Origin: Muribaculaceae bacterium
GTDB lineage: Bacteria; Bacteroidota; Bacteroidia; Bacteroidales; Muribaculaceae
NCBI GenBank assembly: GCA_022509165.1
Contig: JAFLTT010000003.1
Location: forward strand, 194,666 to 258,665
DNA length: 64,000 nt
Direction of reading: 5' to 3'
How positions within the stretch are numbered: the first letter of the stretch is position 1; the number at the start of each line of letters is the position of its first letter. The notes below the pieces were generated by a model. It worked only from the letters and a program-made list of their open reading frames with translations. It was not told where the DNA came from and ran no database searches. The position numbers and the translations under genes were made by a program. This document shows, piece by piece, positions 27,067 through 36,460 of the stretch.

Positions 27067-28865
27067 TGATTCTCAAATTGAGCACCGTTACCGGTTATCA
27101 CAATATACATATCGGTTGCAAGGGTCACATTGAAATCACTGAGTTGCTCCTTACCGTCATTATCATCCTTACCATTGTTGAAAATCAGATTCTCTTGTAA
27201 TCCAACAGCTTCGAAGGGGAATACTATGTAATTGACGCCATTGATGAGCTCAGTTTCAGTGCCTTTGGTTCCGGGCCAGTCACCGAAGAATGAATTTCCG
27301 GCATCACCCCATCCATAGAGATACACATCGTCCCAACCTGTCTGATTGTTCACATAGATGTTGGCCATAGGAGCGGTGAGGAATGTGGCTTGGGTTGCAG
27401 TCACCTTGATATAATAGTCTTGGTCAAAGGTCACTGTCATGTCACCTTGCTCTACCTTTATCTCATCGTCACCTGATTTACCGTTGTTGAAGATAAGATG
27501 TTGAGTTTCACCTGCGCCTTCTACGGGGAATACAAGATATGTTTCTCCACCTATTGTCACTGTGCTTGAGGCTTCCTCTCCGGGCCAATCTCCGAAGAAT
27601 TGGGTATCTCCCCATGTATAGAGATAGAAGTCGCTCCAGCCGGTTTCGTTCAAAACATAGATATTATATTCTGCACTCGGTTTCGGTTCATCCGGATCCG
27701 GTTCTTCCGGAATTTCCGGTGCTGAAGGAGTAAAGGTTTCCGGGTCTATAGCGGTGAGGGTAAGGCCTGAGAGTTCATAATAGTAATTCTTGTCAAGCAA
27801 GAGACCATCCACCTCAGCCTGTTTACCTTGATTATTGTTGTTGACAATGAAGTTGACAGTCTTGCCATCATTGCCGGATCCGAAATCAAAGTAATTATAA
27901 ACTACTCCGTTGATCATTTGAGTTCCTGTGAATGGAACACCCGGCCATCCTGTGCCTAAGAAGTCCTCACCTCCTGAGCCTTCTTCCCATACCCATGCAT
28001 ATAATTCTGCGAAATCAGGATTGTTATTGTAGATAAAGATCGCATAGCCATCATGAGATACGGAGGCATTCGGGTCTATTTCTTCAAGTGTGCCATCTGC
28101 AGTGAGTTCGAAATACCAGTCTTTGTCAAGTGTGATCTCAGGCTCCGGTGCCGGTGTCTGAGGACTACCGTTATTGCTTATAATGATCTTGACAGTCTTG
28201 CCCATATTGGCAGTACCGGTATCGAAATAGGTATATAGAGCGCCATTGATGTTCATTTGTCCTGTGGCTTGCAGACCTGGCCATGAAGCATCAGCACCTA
28301 AGATATTACCGTCATCACCCCATGCCCATAGATAGAGGTCGGTCCATGTGGAGTTGTTGAGGATGTAGATAGCGTATCCGTCATGTTCTACGTCATCAGG
28401 ATTTTCAGGCGTAAGGAAACTGCTCTCCCAGTAATTCACGAATACATTCAGGCGTCCGCCCAATGCAGGTGCCTCATAATGTAATGTGGGTTCATTATCG
28501 ATGTTTCTTTCCGGGCCATTCTGGATATTATAGAAATAATAACCGTCAGCAAGTGTCTTTCCGTCAATAAAGCTGCTCGGATTAAGATAGATACCGAATT
28601 TCGCAGGGACACCGGTCTTTTGTTCGGCTCTTTGAAGAAGCCATTCCGGATTGCCAATGGCATCCGTACCACCGTTGAAATCTCCCACGATGTAAATCTT
28701 GTCGTTAATACCTGTCTCATAAGGCACGATGACCTCCAGTAGCATCAAGCCTTCTCTTGTCTCGAACTGCGGAAGCTCCGAAGTCAGGACTATAGTCTCT
28801 TCCTTACAACTTGTGAATACACCCACAAGTAAGAGAAGTAAACCGATTATATTAAATTTTTTCAT
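27063..28865 (-). CDS. Starch-binding lipoprotein with four CBM26-like modules (SusE/SusF position)
   Basis: This 600-residue lipoprotein has lipobox FTSC near residue 20. Residues ~40-150 form a SusE-like N-terminal domain (DKIYIVGDFNGGTDAIG). Four tandem modules follow at about 158-255, 268-370, 395-490 and 498-595. Each has an IYxxNxTGWxDxYLYxWGD-type strand, an FGDWPG loop and a VNFIVNNN/LIFNNGK strand. This is the CBM26 pattern, whose aromatic residues bind starch helices. Modules 3 and 4 are most alike, pointing to recent duplication. It occupies the place of susE/susF after susD and probably holds starch at the cell surface. Confidence 0.82.
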   Translation of the reverse strand: MKKFNIIGLLLLLVGVFTSCKEETIVLTSELPQFETREGLMLLEVIVPYETGINDKIYIVGDFNGGTDAIGNPEWLLQRAEQKTGVPAKFGIYLNPSSFIDGKTLADGYYFYNIQNGPERNIDNEPTLHYEAPALGGRLNVFVNYWESSFLTPENPDDVEHDGYAIYILNNSTWTDLYLWAWGDDGNILGADASWPGLQATGQMNINGALYTYFDTGTANMGKTVKIIISNNGSPQTPAPEPEITLDKDWYFELTADGTLEEIDPNASVSHDGYAIFIYNNNPDFAELYAWVWEEGSGGEDFLGTGWPGVPFTGTQMINGVVYNYFDFGSGNDGKTVNFIVNNNNQGKQAEVDGLLLDKNYYYELSGLTLTAIDPETFTPSAPEIPEEPDPDEPKPSAEYNIYVLNETGWSDFYLYTWGDTQFFGDWPGEEASSTVTIGGETYLVFPVEGAGETQHLIFNNGKSGDDEIKVEQGDMTVTFDQDYYIKVTATQATFLTAPMANIYVNNQTGWDDVYLYGWGDAGNSFFGDWPGTKGTETELINGVNYIVFPFEAVGLQENLIFNNGKDDNDGKEQLSDFNVTLATDMYIVITGNGAQFENQ

Positions 28866-28908
28866 GATAAGTGTCTTGTTTTAAAGATTTTTTCCAAAAT
28901 GCCATTAA

Positions 28909-30747
28909 TTAATAACCTGGCACCTGAATAAGACCCGGGTTAACCATCATTGCACTCTGAGGCATCGGGAACCACTCATATTTACGGTCACGCTTTTCAG
29001 GCATAGGACGTTCAGGGTCGGTTGCACGACCGAAGAACCACCATTGTCCCTGAGTGAACTTGTCGAAACGGCGCAAGTCGGTACGGCGGCGACGTCCCTC
29101 GTCTAAGTATTCAAGACCCCACTCAGAAAGAAGCCAATCCATGTTGAAGCTGTCGAATACCGGGCCCGGGCTCTGAAGAGCATTGGTATTTCCGTTGTAA
29201 TAACGCTGACGCACCTGGTTGATCAGGCTAACGGCATCAGGTGAAGTGCCGCCTCCCATTCTCATTTTACACTCGGCAAGGGTGTAATAGGCTTCTGCAA
29301 GACGGAATTCTACCTGACCCGCGTTTCTGAAGTCAAGACCGGATTCTTCCGGAAGAATTGGGTAAAGTACATAACGGTATCCTGAATTAGTCATACCCCA
29401 GCGAGGACTCATCACAGGTTCCAAAACATGACCGTTTCCTGCAAAGTCACCAACCTGGTCAGTATAATACAATGGAACGCCTTCAAGTTCTGCATCTGCC
29501 GGAATGACAGAGTTATCAAACCAACTATATTGTGCTCCCATCAGGAAATTGCCGCTCCAATTACCTGCTGCATCGCTATGGAAAGGAGCTTTACGGATGT
29601 CGTTGTCATTCATACGGTCGTATACTGCCCCCAACTTGTCACCATAATCAAATACAAAACTTTTTGAGCCGGTAGAATAGTCATTGTTGGCTGAAATGGT
29701 ACCGGTATTGTCGTGTGACGGTGCTACTATCACACAGTTCCACCCCGGTTGGTTCCAAGTACCACCAAAAATATCAGTATAGTTATATGGCAGGAATGGG
29801 GTATCACGGTTATTGGTGGCCATAAAATCATTTGGATTATAATTATGATTTATATTCATGGCAAAAGCGAACACCACTTCCGGACATGTGTAATTGTTTG
29901 GTTCGTAGATATTTCTGTAATCAGTTGCAAGCGAATAAGTGCCGTAATCTCCACGTATAATCTGTTCGGCCAAATTAGCGCAATCGCTGTAGCGGTCAAC
30001 TCCGGTCCAAAGCTCTGAATTCAGAAGAAGGCGCATCTTGAGCATTCTGTTCATACCCTGATTCAAACGTGTACGGGTTGCGCTTGTTCCATCTTCCTTT
30101 GCAAGGGCAGACCATGTGGCATCAAGCTCATCACTTATGAATTGCCAGATAAGACGGCATCCCTCATTGAAGTCGGAAGATACTGAGCCCGGCACATCCG
30201 TAGTGTCGCCGGATGTAAATATCGGCAACGCACCTCCCCAGAGTTCGAAGTTGTTGTAATAAGCCCATGCTCTCATTGTTCTGATCTCTGCGTAATAGGC
30301 ATTCATCATTTCGGCAGTCATTCCCAACTCTGAAGGGTCGATTTTCTGAAGTTCCGAAAGCAGACTGTTGCAAAGCCCGATAGTGGTCCAGGCATTATTC
30401 CACGCATTTTGTATGATCACGGAATTAGCCGTCCAGGTCTGGGTGGAGAGCACGAATTTTTCTGCGTTGTCATAACCCCATTGTCCACCATTCCAGGTAC
30501 GCCAGGCTATCTGGTCGGCCGAAAATTCATTCAATTGATAGAAATATTCCAGGAAACCTCTTATGGCTGCATAATATATTGAAGCCACGGCTCCATCCAC
30601 ACTTGCTGCACTGGTGAAATAATTGCTGGAGTCAATCTCCGAGAAGACTTTTTCGTCAAGGTCTGTACAACTTGTGGTTGCCCCGGACAATAGACCTCCC
30701 GCCAGCAGTGTGAAACAAATTTTCTTTAAATATCTTTTTGTTTTCAT
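28909..30747 (-). CDS. susD: SusD-like starch-binding lipoprotein
   Basis: This 612-residue surface lipoprotein has the lipobox Cys in TTSCTDLDE near residue 27. It has the RagB/SusD architecture of helical TPR-like repeats with a C-terminal region ending in EWGLEYLDEGRRRTDLRRFDKF and WFPMPQSAMMVNPGL, typical of SusD proteins. It caps the SusC barrel and delivers maltooligosaccharide. It lies 12 bp after susC. The amylase and GH97 in the same operon identify the glycan as starch-like. Confidence 0.92.
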   Translation of the reverse strand: MKTKRYLKKICFTLLAGGLLSGATTSCTDLDEKVFSEIDSSNYFTSAASVDGAVASIYYAAIRGFLEYFYQLNEFSADQIAWRTWNGGQWGYDNAEKFVLSTQTWTANSVIIQNAWNNAWTTIGLCNSLLSELQKIDPSELGMTAEMMNAYYAEIRTMRAWAYYNNFELWGGALPIFTSGDTTDVPGSVSSDFNEGCRLIWQFISDELDATWSALAKEDGTSATRTRLNQGMNRMLKMRLLLNSELWTGVDRYSDCANLAEQIIRGDYGTYSLATDYRNIYEPNNYTCPEVVFAFAMNINHNYNPNDFMATNNRDTPFLPYNYTDIFGGTWNQPGWNCVIVAPSHDNTGTISANNDYSTGSKSFVFDYGDKLGAVYDRMNDNDIRKAPFHSDAAGNWSGNFLMGAQYSWFDNSVIPADAELEGVPLYYTDQVGDFAGNGHVLEPVMSPRWGMTNSGYRYVLYPILPEESGLDFRNAGQVEFRLAEAYYTLAECKMRMGGGTSPDAVSLINQVRQRYYNGNTNALQSPGPVFDSFNMDWLLSEWGLEYLDEGRRRRTDLRRFDKFTQGQWWFFGRATDPERPMPEKRDRKYEWFPMPQSAMMVNPGLIQVPGY

Positions 30748-30759
30748 AGTTTTAGCATT

Positions 30760-33738
30760 TTAACGGAAACGAACTGTTACACCTAAGGTGAGTTGTGTAG
30801 CCTGCGGATAGGCATCTGAGTTGTCTACGCCCGGGGTCAGACCTGTTGAGGGCACAGCCGACGGGTCGGTACCTTTATACTTGGTCAAAGTGAATACATT
30901 CTTTGCCGACAGGTATATTCTCAGTGAATCGAGTATCTTACGGTTTTTCAGCGGGAAGGTATAACCAAGTGTGATGTTTTCAAGTTTGAAATAATCACCC
31001 TTCTCAAGGAAATATGAGGTTACATCGCCCGGATTGTACCAAAGATCCTGGTCTTTTCCGTATGCACTCCTGAGTACATTGACAGATCCACCTTGCTGCA
31101 GACCCATGCCTACACGCATATTGTTGTAGATATCAAATCCGAATGCTCCGGTAAACATAAGGTTAAGATCCCATCCTTTATATTTCAGGCTGTTGCTCCA
31201 TGTGAGGAAATGCTGCGGAGCTCCGTTGCCTATATATCTCTTGTCATCCTGATTCGCTGCAGATACCGGAATAATCTCATTATCTTTGTTATAAACCAAC
31301 ATTGTATGGTTCTCAGGGTCTACACCTGCAGTTTTGAATCCGTAGAACTGACCTACCTTACCACCCTCTTCCACACGGAAAAGATATGAGGTTGAACCAA
31401 TACCTCCGGTACTGTATAGATCAAGGTAAGCTGCCTGATACACATCGTTAGAAAGTTTGGTAAGTTTGGTTGTGCTATAGGAATAGTTGATACCCATTGT
31501 CCAGGTCACCGGTTTGTTTACAATGATATCACCGTTTAGGGCCAATTCTACACCTTCATTACGGATAGTTCCCACATTCACCAGAATGTTGTCGTAGATA
31601 AATGGTGGCTGTGGAGCGGTATATCTGTAGAGAAGGTCTTTTGATTCGCGGTCGAAATATTCGATAGAACCATACACGCGGTTCCAAAGCATAAAGTCAA
31701 CACCTACGTTGTAGCTTATAAGTTTCTCCCATCCGAGAAGTGCATTTGCATTATTTGAAGGACGATAGCCCTGGTCCCATTGATTGTTGACACCGTTCAT
31801 AGGATATTCACCGACACTGCTATAAGTAGGAAGGGCCTGGTAGGGATTGAAGTCGCTACGTCCGGTCTGGCCGTATGAGAAACGAGGTTTCAAGCTTTGC
31901 ACCACCTGTACATAGTCTCGGAGGAAGGGTGCCTGAGCCATTTCCCATGCTACTGAAGCTGCCGGGAAGGTACCCCATTTTCTATCGCTACCGAATTTTG
32001 AGGAACCTTCATGACGAACGGATGCGGAAGCGATAATCATATTTTTCCAGGAATAGTTCACACGGCCAAGGAAACCGATAAGAGTATTCTGAGAAGCATA
32101 GGATCCCATATTTGCTCTACCTTCAGCCAGCCATGAACCTGCACCTATATTATTCCACAACGGAGAATTGAATGTGAAGTCATAGTTCGATTCGCTCATG
32201 CTGTTGTAGTCGCTTCTCTCGTATGAGTAAGCCACAACTACTCCAAGGTTATTGTCTTCATTCTGGAAAGTATAGTTGCCCAACCATTCTAAGCGGTTGG
32301 TCCACCATTTCTCATAACTCAAGTCAGCCTCTCCATTAAATCCACCATTTATTGATGTATCCGACTCTGAAGGATAATAAGTGGATTTTTTGAAGTCGTG
32401 ATATGTATATGAGTAAGAAAGTGTGGTACTCAAAGTATTGTATTCGTTGCTCCAGATATTGTAGCGCAAATCTGCAGTTCCGAGGATATAATCCTGTACA
32501 CCCTTGCTGGTAGGAGTAGTCATCTGATTCACCGGGTTGGTAGGATTAGTCACGTCGTTTGGCCTATACCAAGTACCATCGGGATTGTAAACCGGCATGG
32601 TAGGATTGAGGGTAAGAGCACGGCCGAAATAGTTGCCTACTTTGTAGTCTTCGTTTGACTTACGGGCATTTAATGTGAATGTAAATTTGAGATGATTGTC
32701 GAGTGTGTTGGCTGATACTGCAGCACGTCCACCGAATTCTTCCCTCTTGCTCTTGATATCAAGACCATTGGCATTCTTGTAACTGATTGAAGCAGTATAA
32801 TAACCGCCACCGTTGAGAGCTCCCTCTATACCCACATACTGGTTGGTATCATAATTCACGTCGCGGGTGATCAGATCATACCAGTTAGTGTTGCTGCGGA
32901 AGTCATGGCCTCTACGGGCAGCACGCCATTCTTCCGGTGAAAGCACCTGAGGCTTTCCTTTGGCAAATCCTATAGCAGCATAGGAATCATAAGTCACTAA
33001 CGGTTTGCCTACCTCACCGCTACCTTTCTTGGTAGTGATAAGGATTACACCGTTTGCACCGCGGGTACCGTAGATAGCTGCTGAAGAAGCGTCTTTAAGC
33101 ACTGACATTGATTCAATGTCTTGAGGAGCGATAGTCTTGATGTCAGCACCGGGCACTCCGTCTACCACAATCAGAGGACCGTTGCCGGCACTGATAGATG
33201 TGGCCCCACGCACCTGAAGGTCGGCTCCGCCATTGGGGTCGGCACTTGCTGTGCTTGATACGTTAAGACCTGCCACCTTACCGGTAAGCATCTCCATCGG
33301 GCTGTTGACTGCACCCTTCATGAAGTCGTCGCTGTTTACCTGTACGATGGAACTTGATACTTCTTTCTTGCTCAGAGTACCGTAACCGATTACCACAACT
33401 TCATCAAGAAGTTCATGGTCTTCGCTCAGTGTAGCGTCTACCACTGTACGGCCGTTTACTGCGATTTCCTTGCTTTGGAAACCAACATAACTGAACACAA
33501 GAGTTGCATTTGAAGGAACTTCCTTCAGGGTGTAATTACCATCGAAATCGGTTGCCGTTCCTTTGGTCTGGTCACCCTTCACGGATACACTTACACCGAT
33601 AAGCACCTCACCTATCGGATCAGTCACCGTTCCTGTTACTGTCAGGTTCTGCGCTGCCGCAGAAGTCCATAGCAATGTGGCCAAAAATGCACTTGTGAGT
33701 GCGCGTTTAGCCTTGAGAAAGTTAGTTAACTGTTTCAT
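30760..33738 (-). CDS. susC: SusC-like TonB-dependent outer-membrane transporter
   Basis: This 992-residue transporter has a signal peptide (cleavage near AAAQ, residue 30) and a carboxypeptidase-like domain (31-110: LTVTGTVTDPIGEVLIGVSV). Then come the TonB box DEVVVIGYGT, a plug domain with VRGATSISAGNGPLIVVDG, the SusC/RagA signature LKDASSAAIYGTRGANGVI near 210, and a 22-strand barrel ending in LTLGVTVRFR. It imports maltooligosaccharides with SusD. It is the first gene of the operon, after a 657-bp gap from the regulator. Confidence 0.94.
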   Translation of the reverse strand: MKQLTNFLKAKRALTSAFLATLLWTSAAAQNLTVTGTVTDPIGEVLIGVSVSVKGDQTKGTATDFDGNYTLKEVPSNATLVFSYVGFQSKEIAVNGRTVVDATLSEDHELLDEVVVIGYGTLSKKEVSSSIVQVNSDDFMKGAVNSPMEMLTGKVAGLNVSSTASADPNGGADLQVRGATSISAGNGPLIVVDGVPGADIKTIAPQDIESMSVLKDASSAAIYGTRGANGVILITTKKGSGEVGKPLVTYDSYAAIGFAKGKPQVLSPEEWRAARRGHDFRSNTNWYDLITRDVNYDTNQYVGIEGALNGGGYYTASISYKNANGLDIKSKREEFGGRAAVSANTLDNHLKFTFTLNARKSNEDYKVGNYFGRALTLNPTMPVYNPDGTWYRPNDVTNPTNPVNQMTTPTSKGVQDYILGTADLRYNIWSNEYNTLSTTLSYSYTYHDFKKSTYYPSESDTSINGGFNGEADLSYEKWWTNRLEWLGNYTFQNEDNNLGVVVAYSYERSDYNSMSESNYDFTFNSPLWNNIGAGSWLAEGRANMGSYASQNTLIGFLGRVNYSWKNMIIASASVRHEGSSKFGSDRKWGTFPAASVAWEMAQAPFLRDYVQVVQSLKPRFSYGQTGRSDFNPYQALPTYSSVGEYPMNGVNNQWDQGYRPSNNANALLGWEKLISYNVGVDFMLWNRVYGSIEYFDRESKDLLYRYTAPQPPFIYDNILVNVGTIRNEGVELALNGDIIVNKPVTWTMGINYSYSTTKLTKLSNDVYQAAYLDLYSTGGIGSTSYLFRVEEGGKVGQFYGFKTAGVDPENHTMLVYNKDNEIIPVSAANQDDKRYIGNGAPQHFLTWSNSLKYKGWDLNLMFTGAFGFDIYNNMRVGMGLQQGGSVNVLRSAYGKDQDLWYNPGDVTSYFLEKGDYFKLENITLGYTFPLKNRKILDSLRIYLSAKNVFTLTKYKGTDPSAVPSTGLTPGVDNSDAYPQATQLTLGVTVRFR

Positions 33739-33917
33739 GGTGTGTAATTGATATTGCTTTCATCTCATGAGTTTTTCATTTACAACCCAAAATTCACAAT
33801 ACCTTATTATAATGTCAATATCATCAAATAAAAATCTAAACTTTATTTAAGACCCAAACCCTGACAACCAGAAAGTTAACTTCTCAGCCTATACCCTAAA
33901 ATCAAAATATACTATAG

Positions 33918-33969
33918 TAAAATAAGTTAAGTGAATACCCTTTTTGGGGCATTCACTTAACTTATTTTA
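33918..33969. promoter_or_regulatory. Large inverted repeat upstream of susC
   Basis: TAAAATAAGTTAAGTGAAT (33918-33936) is repeated exactly in inverted form at 33951-33969, around a loop whose CCC/GGG can extend the stem. It lies 180 bp before the susC start, between it and the regulator gene. It could be a terminator for the regulator transcript or an operator for susC. I see no strong -33/-7 promoter pair after it; a TAACTTTC box at about 33875-33882 (read on the minus strand) is one mismatch from consensus. Confidence 0.6.
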
Positions 33970-33972
33970 ATC

Positions 33973-34156
33973 GTTTTTCGTTCTTTGTTCCCCGTTCCCC
34001 GTCCTTCGTTTTTCGTTAATCGTTCTCCGTTCCCCGCAGGATAACACCAAGTTTAGCGTTTTCCGTTAATCGTTTATTGTTTACCGCTTTTTAATAGTAT
34101 TCTACTTATTGTTTATTGTTCAATGTTTAAGGTTTAATGTTTAATACTTACTGTTG
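33973..34156 (+). repeat. Heptamer-periodic repeat tracts
   Basis: GTT recurs with exact 7-bp spacing, the other four bases varying. Tract 1 has G at 33973, 33980, 33987, 33994, 34001, 34008, 34015, 34022, 34029, 34036 (GTTCCCC, GTTTTTC types). Tract 2 is at 34058-34086. Tract 3 is at 34111-34153 (GTTTATT, GTTCAAT, GTTTAAT). The tracts differ in the variable bases but share period and anchor. Non-coding. Confidence 0.85.
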
Positions 34157-34159
34157 AAT

Positions 34160-34289
34160 ATCCCCCTCAAATGTAGGGACGCACGGCTCGTGCGTCCGAG
34201 AAAGATGAAGAGTACACACCAATTTCAAGAGGACGTACGAGCCGTACGTCCCTACATTCTTGACTTTGGGTACCTTTGCCGTTAATCAT
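34160..34289 (+). repeat. Two-hairpin dispersed element, copy D (degenerate ends)
   Basis: It carries CCCTCAAATGTAGGGACG, hairpin GGACGCACG..CGTGCGTCC, then a spacer unlike other copies, and hairpin GGACGTACG..CGTACGTCC. The right end TTGCCGTTAATCAT is a degraded TTTGCGGATAATCAT. The left terminal repeat is lost or replaced by heptamer sequence. Confidence 0.75.
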
Positions 34290-34308
34290 TTTTACTATTC
34301 CACTTAAT

Positions 34309-34377
34309 GTTTATTGTTCAATACTTATTGTTTCACTAACCTACTTATTGTTTACTGTTTATTGTTTATTGTTTTAC
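34309..34377 (+). repeat. Heptamer-periodic repeat tract (GTTTATT type)
   Basis: GTTTATT/GTTTACT units with G at 34309, 34316, 34330, 34350, 34357, 34364 and 34371, mostly in exact 7-bp register. It continues the family at 33973-34156 on the other side of element copy D. Confidence 0.75.
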
Positions 34378-34398
34378 TAAGTCAGTTTCACTGACTTA
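34378..34398 (-). terminator. Hairpin overlapping the regulator stop codon
   Basis: TAAGTCAGT..ACTGACTTA is a 9-bp perfect stem with a 3-base loop. Its upstream arm on the minus strand contains the TAA stop of the SusR-like gene. No U-tract follows, so it may be an RNA-stability hairpin and not a true terminator. Confidence 0.45.
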
Positions 34399-36066
34399 AA
34401 TCCTATCCACATCCTCCTCGAAAGTATCGGGATTTAGGGCTCGTTTCTTCATCTTCGACCGGTAGGTATACACCGTAGAAACCGAGCATCGTAAAAATTT
34501 TGCTATCTTCTCTGAATCAGTAATGCCGATCCTTATCAATGCGAATACTCGAAGTTCTGTGTTTAAGCCATCTTTTACTTTCACCGATATTCGTTCTTCA
34601 GGCCGCAATAAGGAATTGAAATTCTCTACAAACTGCGGATAAAGGTTTAATATGGCTTCATCAAACTTTGAATAGAACTCACTCAGAGTCTTACTCTCTA
34701 TATTGGCTGATTCTATCTTCTTTACCAGATTGTTCATGTTTCCCTGTGCGGCAGCCACTTTAAGGCTTTGCTGGTAGTGATGCAAGGCTGAGATGGCAAG
34801 TGAACAATATTCCATAAAGAGCACTGCATACTCCTCTTTCAAGGCATTGGATGAAGTAAGGTCGCTATTGGCCTTGCTTAATTCCTCATTGACAGAGGTG
34901 AGTTTTTCAGATAGCCTTGACACCTCTTCCAGCATACCCTCCGTCTTACGATTGGTGCGCTTAACTCTTACCACTTGCATTAAGGCAAAGACTGATATCA
35001 GAATGAATCCGAAGGCAAGTATGCTTATAAAAATTATAAAGAGACTTAATTCATGATGAAGTTTCTTTTGCTCATGTGCATAAGCCTCACCTATCACCGG
35101 AAGCATCCTACTCGACTGGGCATTTCGCATCCTGGCAGCATAAAAATTGGCATCAGCAAAACTCTGACGAAGATATCTCTCCGCCCTGTTGATGTCACCT
35201 TCCTCGAAACACTCCGTAGCAAGTGCTCTTATAGCCATGTTTTCCTTCACCGAACCCTGAATATCCGAAATTACACTCTGGCCCAGATATTTGATATAAT
35301 TTTCACGGTCTCCTTTTTCCTTATACACATAAGCCAGCAAAGAGGCAAGAATGGAATAGTTGCGCTCACCGCTGTGAAATTCCTTTATCTTATTTTTAAG
35401 CATCTCCTCCGCTTCGTCAGTTTTACCGTTTCTGGTAAGAGTGCCCGCTTCATTTATGATATAGGGCATTGAATTGGGAGGACTCACACTTGTCACCGAA
35501 TCCGTGTAAAGCGACCGAAGCTGCTCGATCTCAGGCAGATACTCTCCTTCGCTATTATATTCAGCTTTATATTGGTATAAATCGCAATATGCATGATAAT
35601 ATTTTTGGAGAAGAATCGAATCCAACAGACTGGAGTTGACCGAAGCCAGAAGATGTTCCGCCTCATTAAAAAGTCCGGCATGAGCAGTGATATCCGCTTT
35701 CTTTATAAGCATTTCATTGGTGCGACGTTGATTGCCCGACACCAAGGGATTCTGCATATTCAGATTCACATAGTATATGGCTGAGTCGCTATTGAAAGAT
35801 TCATACTCCTCTATCAACTGATACCCGAGCCGCATCCGGTCACGATTATCGCTCTCCTTTCGGAATGCAGACCTTATTCTCTCTATCCTCTTCTCTTTCT
35901 CTTTCTGGTAGACCTCGCTTTTATTGATTTCCTCATCTACCTGATCGAAAAGTGTTTTTATTTCTTTGTCATACCCTTTATGCTCATCTCCCCCACACGA
36001 CATAAGTATCAAGCCTGCAAGGGTTATCAGCACACTCTTTAAAGTATTTATTTTATCGACGTTCAT
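34396..36066 (-). CDS. susR: SusR-like membrane-anchored transcription regulator (DUF6377)
   Basis: This protein of about 556 residues starts with the hydrophobic signal VLITLAGLILMSC. A helical TPR-like sensor region spans about 60-330, a single transmembrane segment (LSLFIIFISILAFGFILISVF) lies near 340, and a coiled coil (EEVSRLSEKLTSVNEELSK) follows. The cytoplasmic C-terminus carries a LuxR-like helix-turn-helix (TDSEKIAKFLRCSVSTVYTYRSKMKKRA). This layout matches SusR, which senses maltose in the periplasm and turns on sus genes. The ATG at 36064-36066 (MNVDKIN) is preferred over a TTG one codon earlier. A half copy of the dispersed element lies 12 bp upstream. Confidence 0.82.
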   Translation of the reverse strand: MNVDKINTLKSVLITLAGLILMSCGGDEHKGYDKEIKTLFDQVDEEINKSEVYQKEKEKRIERIRSAFRKESDNRDRMRLGYQLIEEYESFNSDSAIYYVNLNMQNPLVSGNQRRTNEMLIKKADITAHAGLFNEAEHLLASVNSSLLDSILLQKYYHAYCDLYQYKAEYNSEGEYLPEIEQLRSLYTDSVTSVSPPNSMPYIINEAGTLTRNGKTDEAEEMLKNKIKEFHSGERNYSILASLLAYVYKEKGDRENYIKYLGQSVISDIQGSVKENMAIRALATECFEEGDINRAERYLRQSFADANFYAARMRNAQSSRMLPVIGEAYAHEQKKLHHELSLFIIFISILAFGFILISVFALMQVVRVKRTNRKTEGMLEEVSRLSEKLTSVNEELSKANSDLTSSNALKEEYAVLFMEYCSLAISALHHYQQSLKVAAAQGNMNNLVKKIESANIESKTLSEFYSKFDEAILNLYPQFVENFNSLLRPEERISVKVKDGLNTELRVFALIRIGITDSEKIAKFLRCSVSTVYTYRSKMKKRALNPDTFEEDVDRI

Positions 36067-36078
36067 CAATTTTTTCTT

Positions 36079-36149
36079 TTGATTATCAGAGGACGCAATG
36101 ACCTTGCGTCCCTACATATGTCGTTTGGGATATTAGTCGGGATAATCAT
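36079..36149 (+). repeat. Two-hairpin dispersed element, half copy E
   Basis: It starts at the central TTGATTATCA, keeps hairpin GGACGCAA..TTGCGTCC and CCCAAACGACATATGTAGGG (read on the minus strand), and ends in GGATAATCAT at 36140-36149. The first half is absent. It sits directly upstream of the SusR-like start. Confidence 0.8.
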
Positions 36150-36280
36150 CGTTTTCTTTTCATTTCAGGATAAAAATATCCTATAGCAAATTTACTGAAA
36201 AAGCATCATATTTCTAACAATTTTTATATCTAATAAATTAGATAATAACAAATTATAGACTCAAAAATTTTAAGATTTCC

Positions 36281-36318
36281 AAAAAACGTAACGACCTCCG
36301 TTTCCCAACGAAGGCCGT
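36281..36318 (-). terminator. Intrinsic terminator after the 1543-residue lipoprotein gene
   Basis: On the minus strand ACGGCCTTCGTT pairs with AACGGAGGTCGT (12 bp, two G-U pairs) and is followed after TACG by TTTTTT (36281-36286 on the plus strand). Confidence 0.7.
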
Positions 36319-36460
36319 ACACACTAACATGATGAAATTAAAAAATATCGCTTAGTTCCAAAACCTAAACTTTAGAAATTAATTAACCTTTCAATACACA
36401 TTCAAGTCCTTTTAATCACTTTTTTGGCATCACCGGAACCGCAAAGTTCCGATGATTAAT

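Larger units (their letters stand above)
36067..36460. other. Intergenic region upstream of the SusR-like gene
   Basis: It holds half element E (36079-36149), a perfect inverted repeat TATCTAATAAATTAGATA (36227-36244) that could be a regulator site, and the terminator of the giant lipoprotein gene (36281-36318). I see no gene. Confidence 0.55.
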
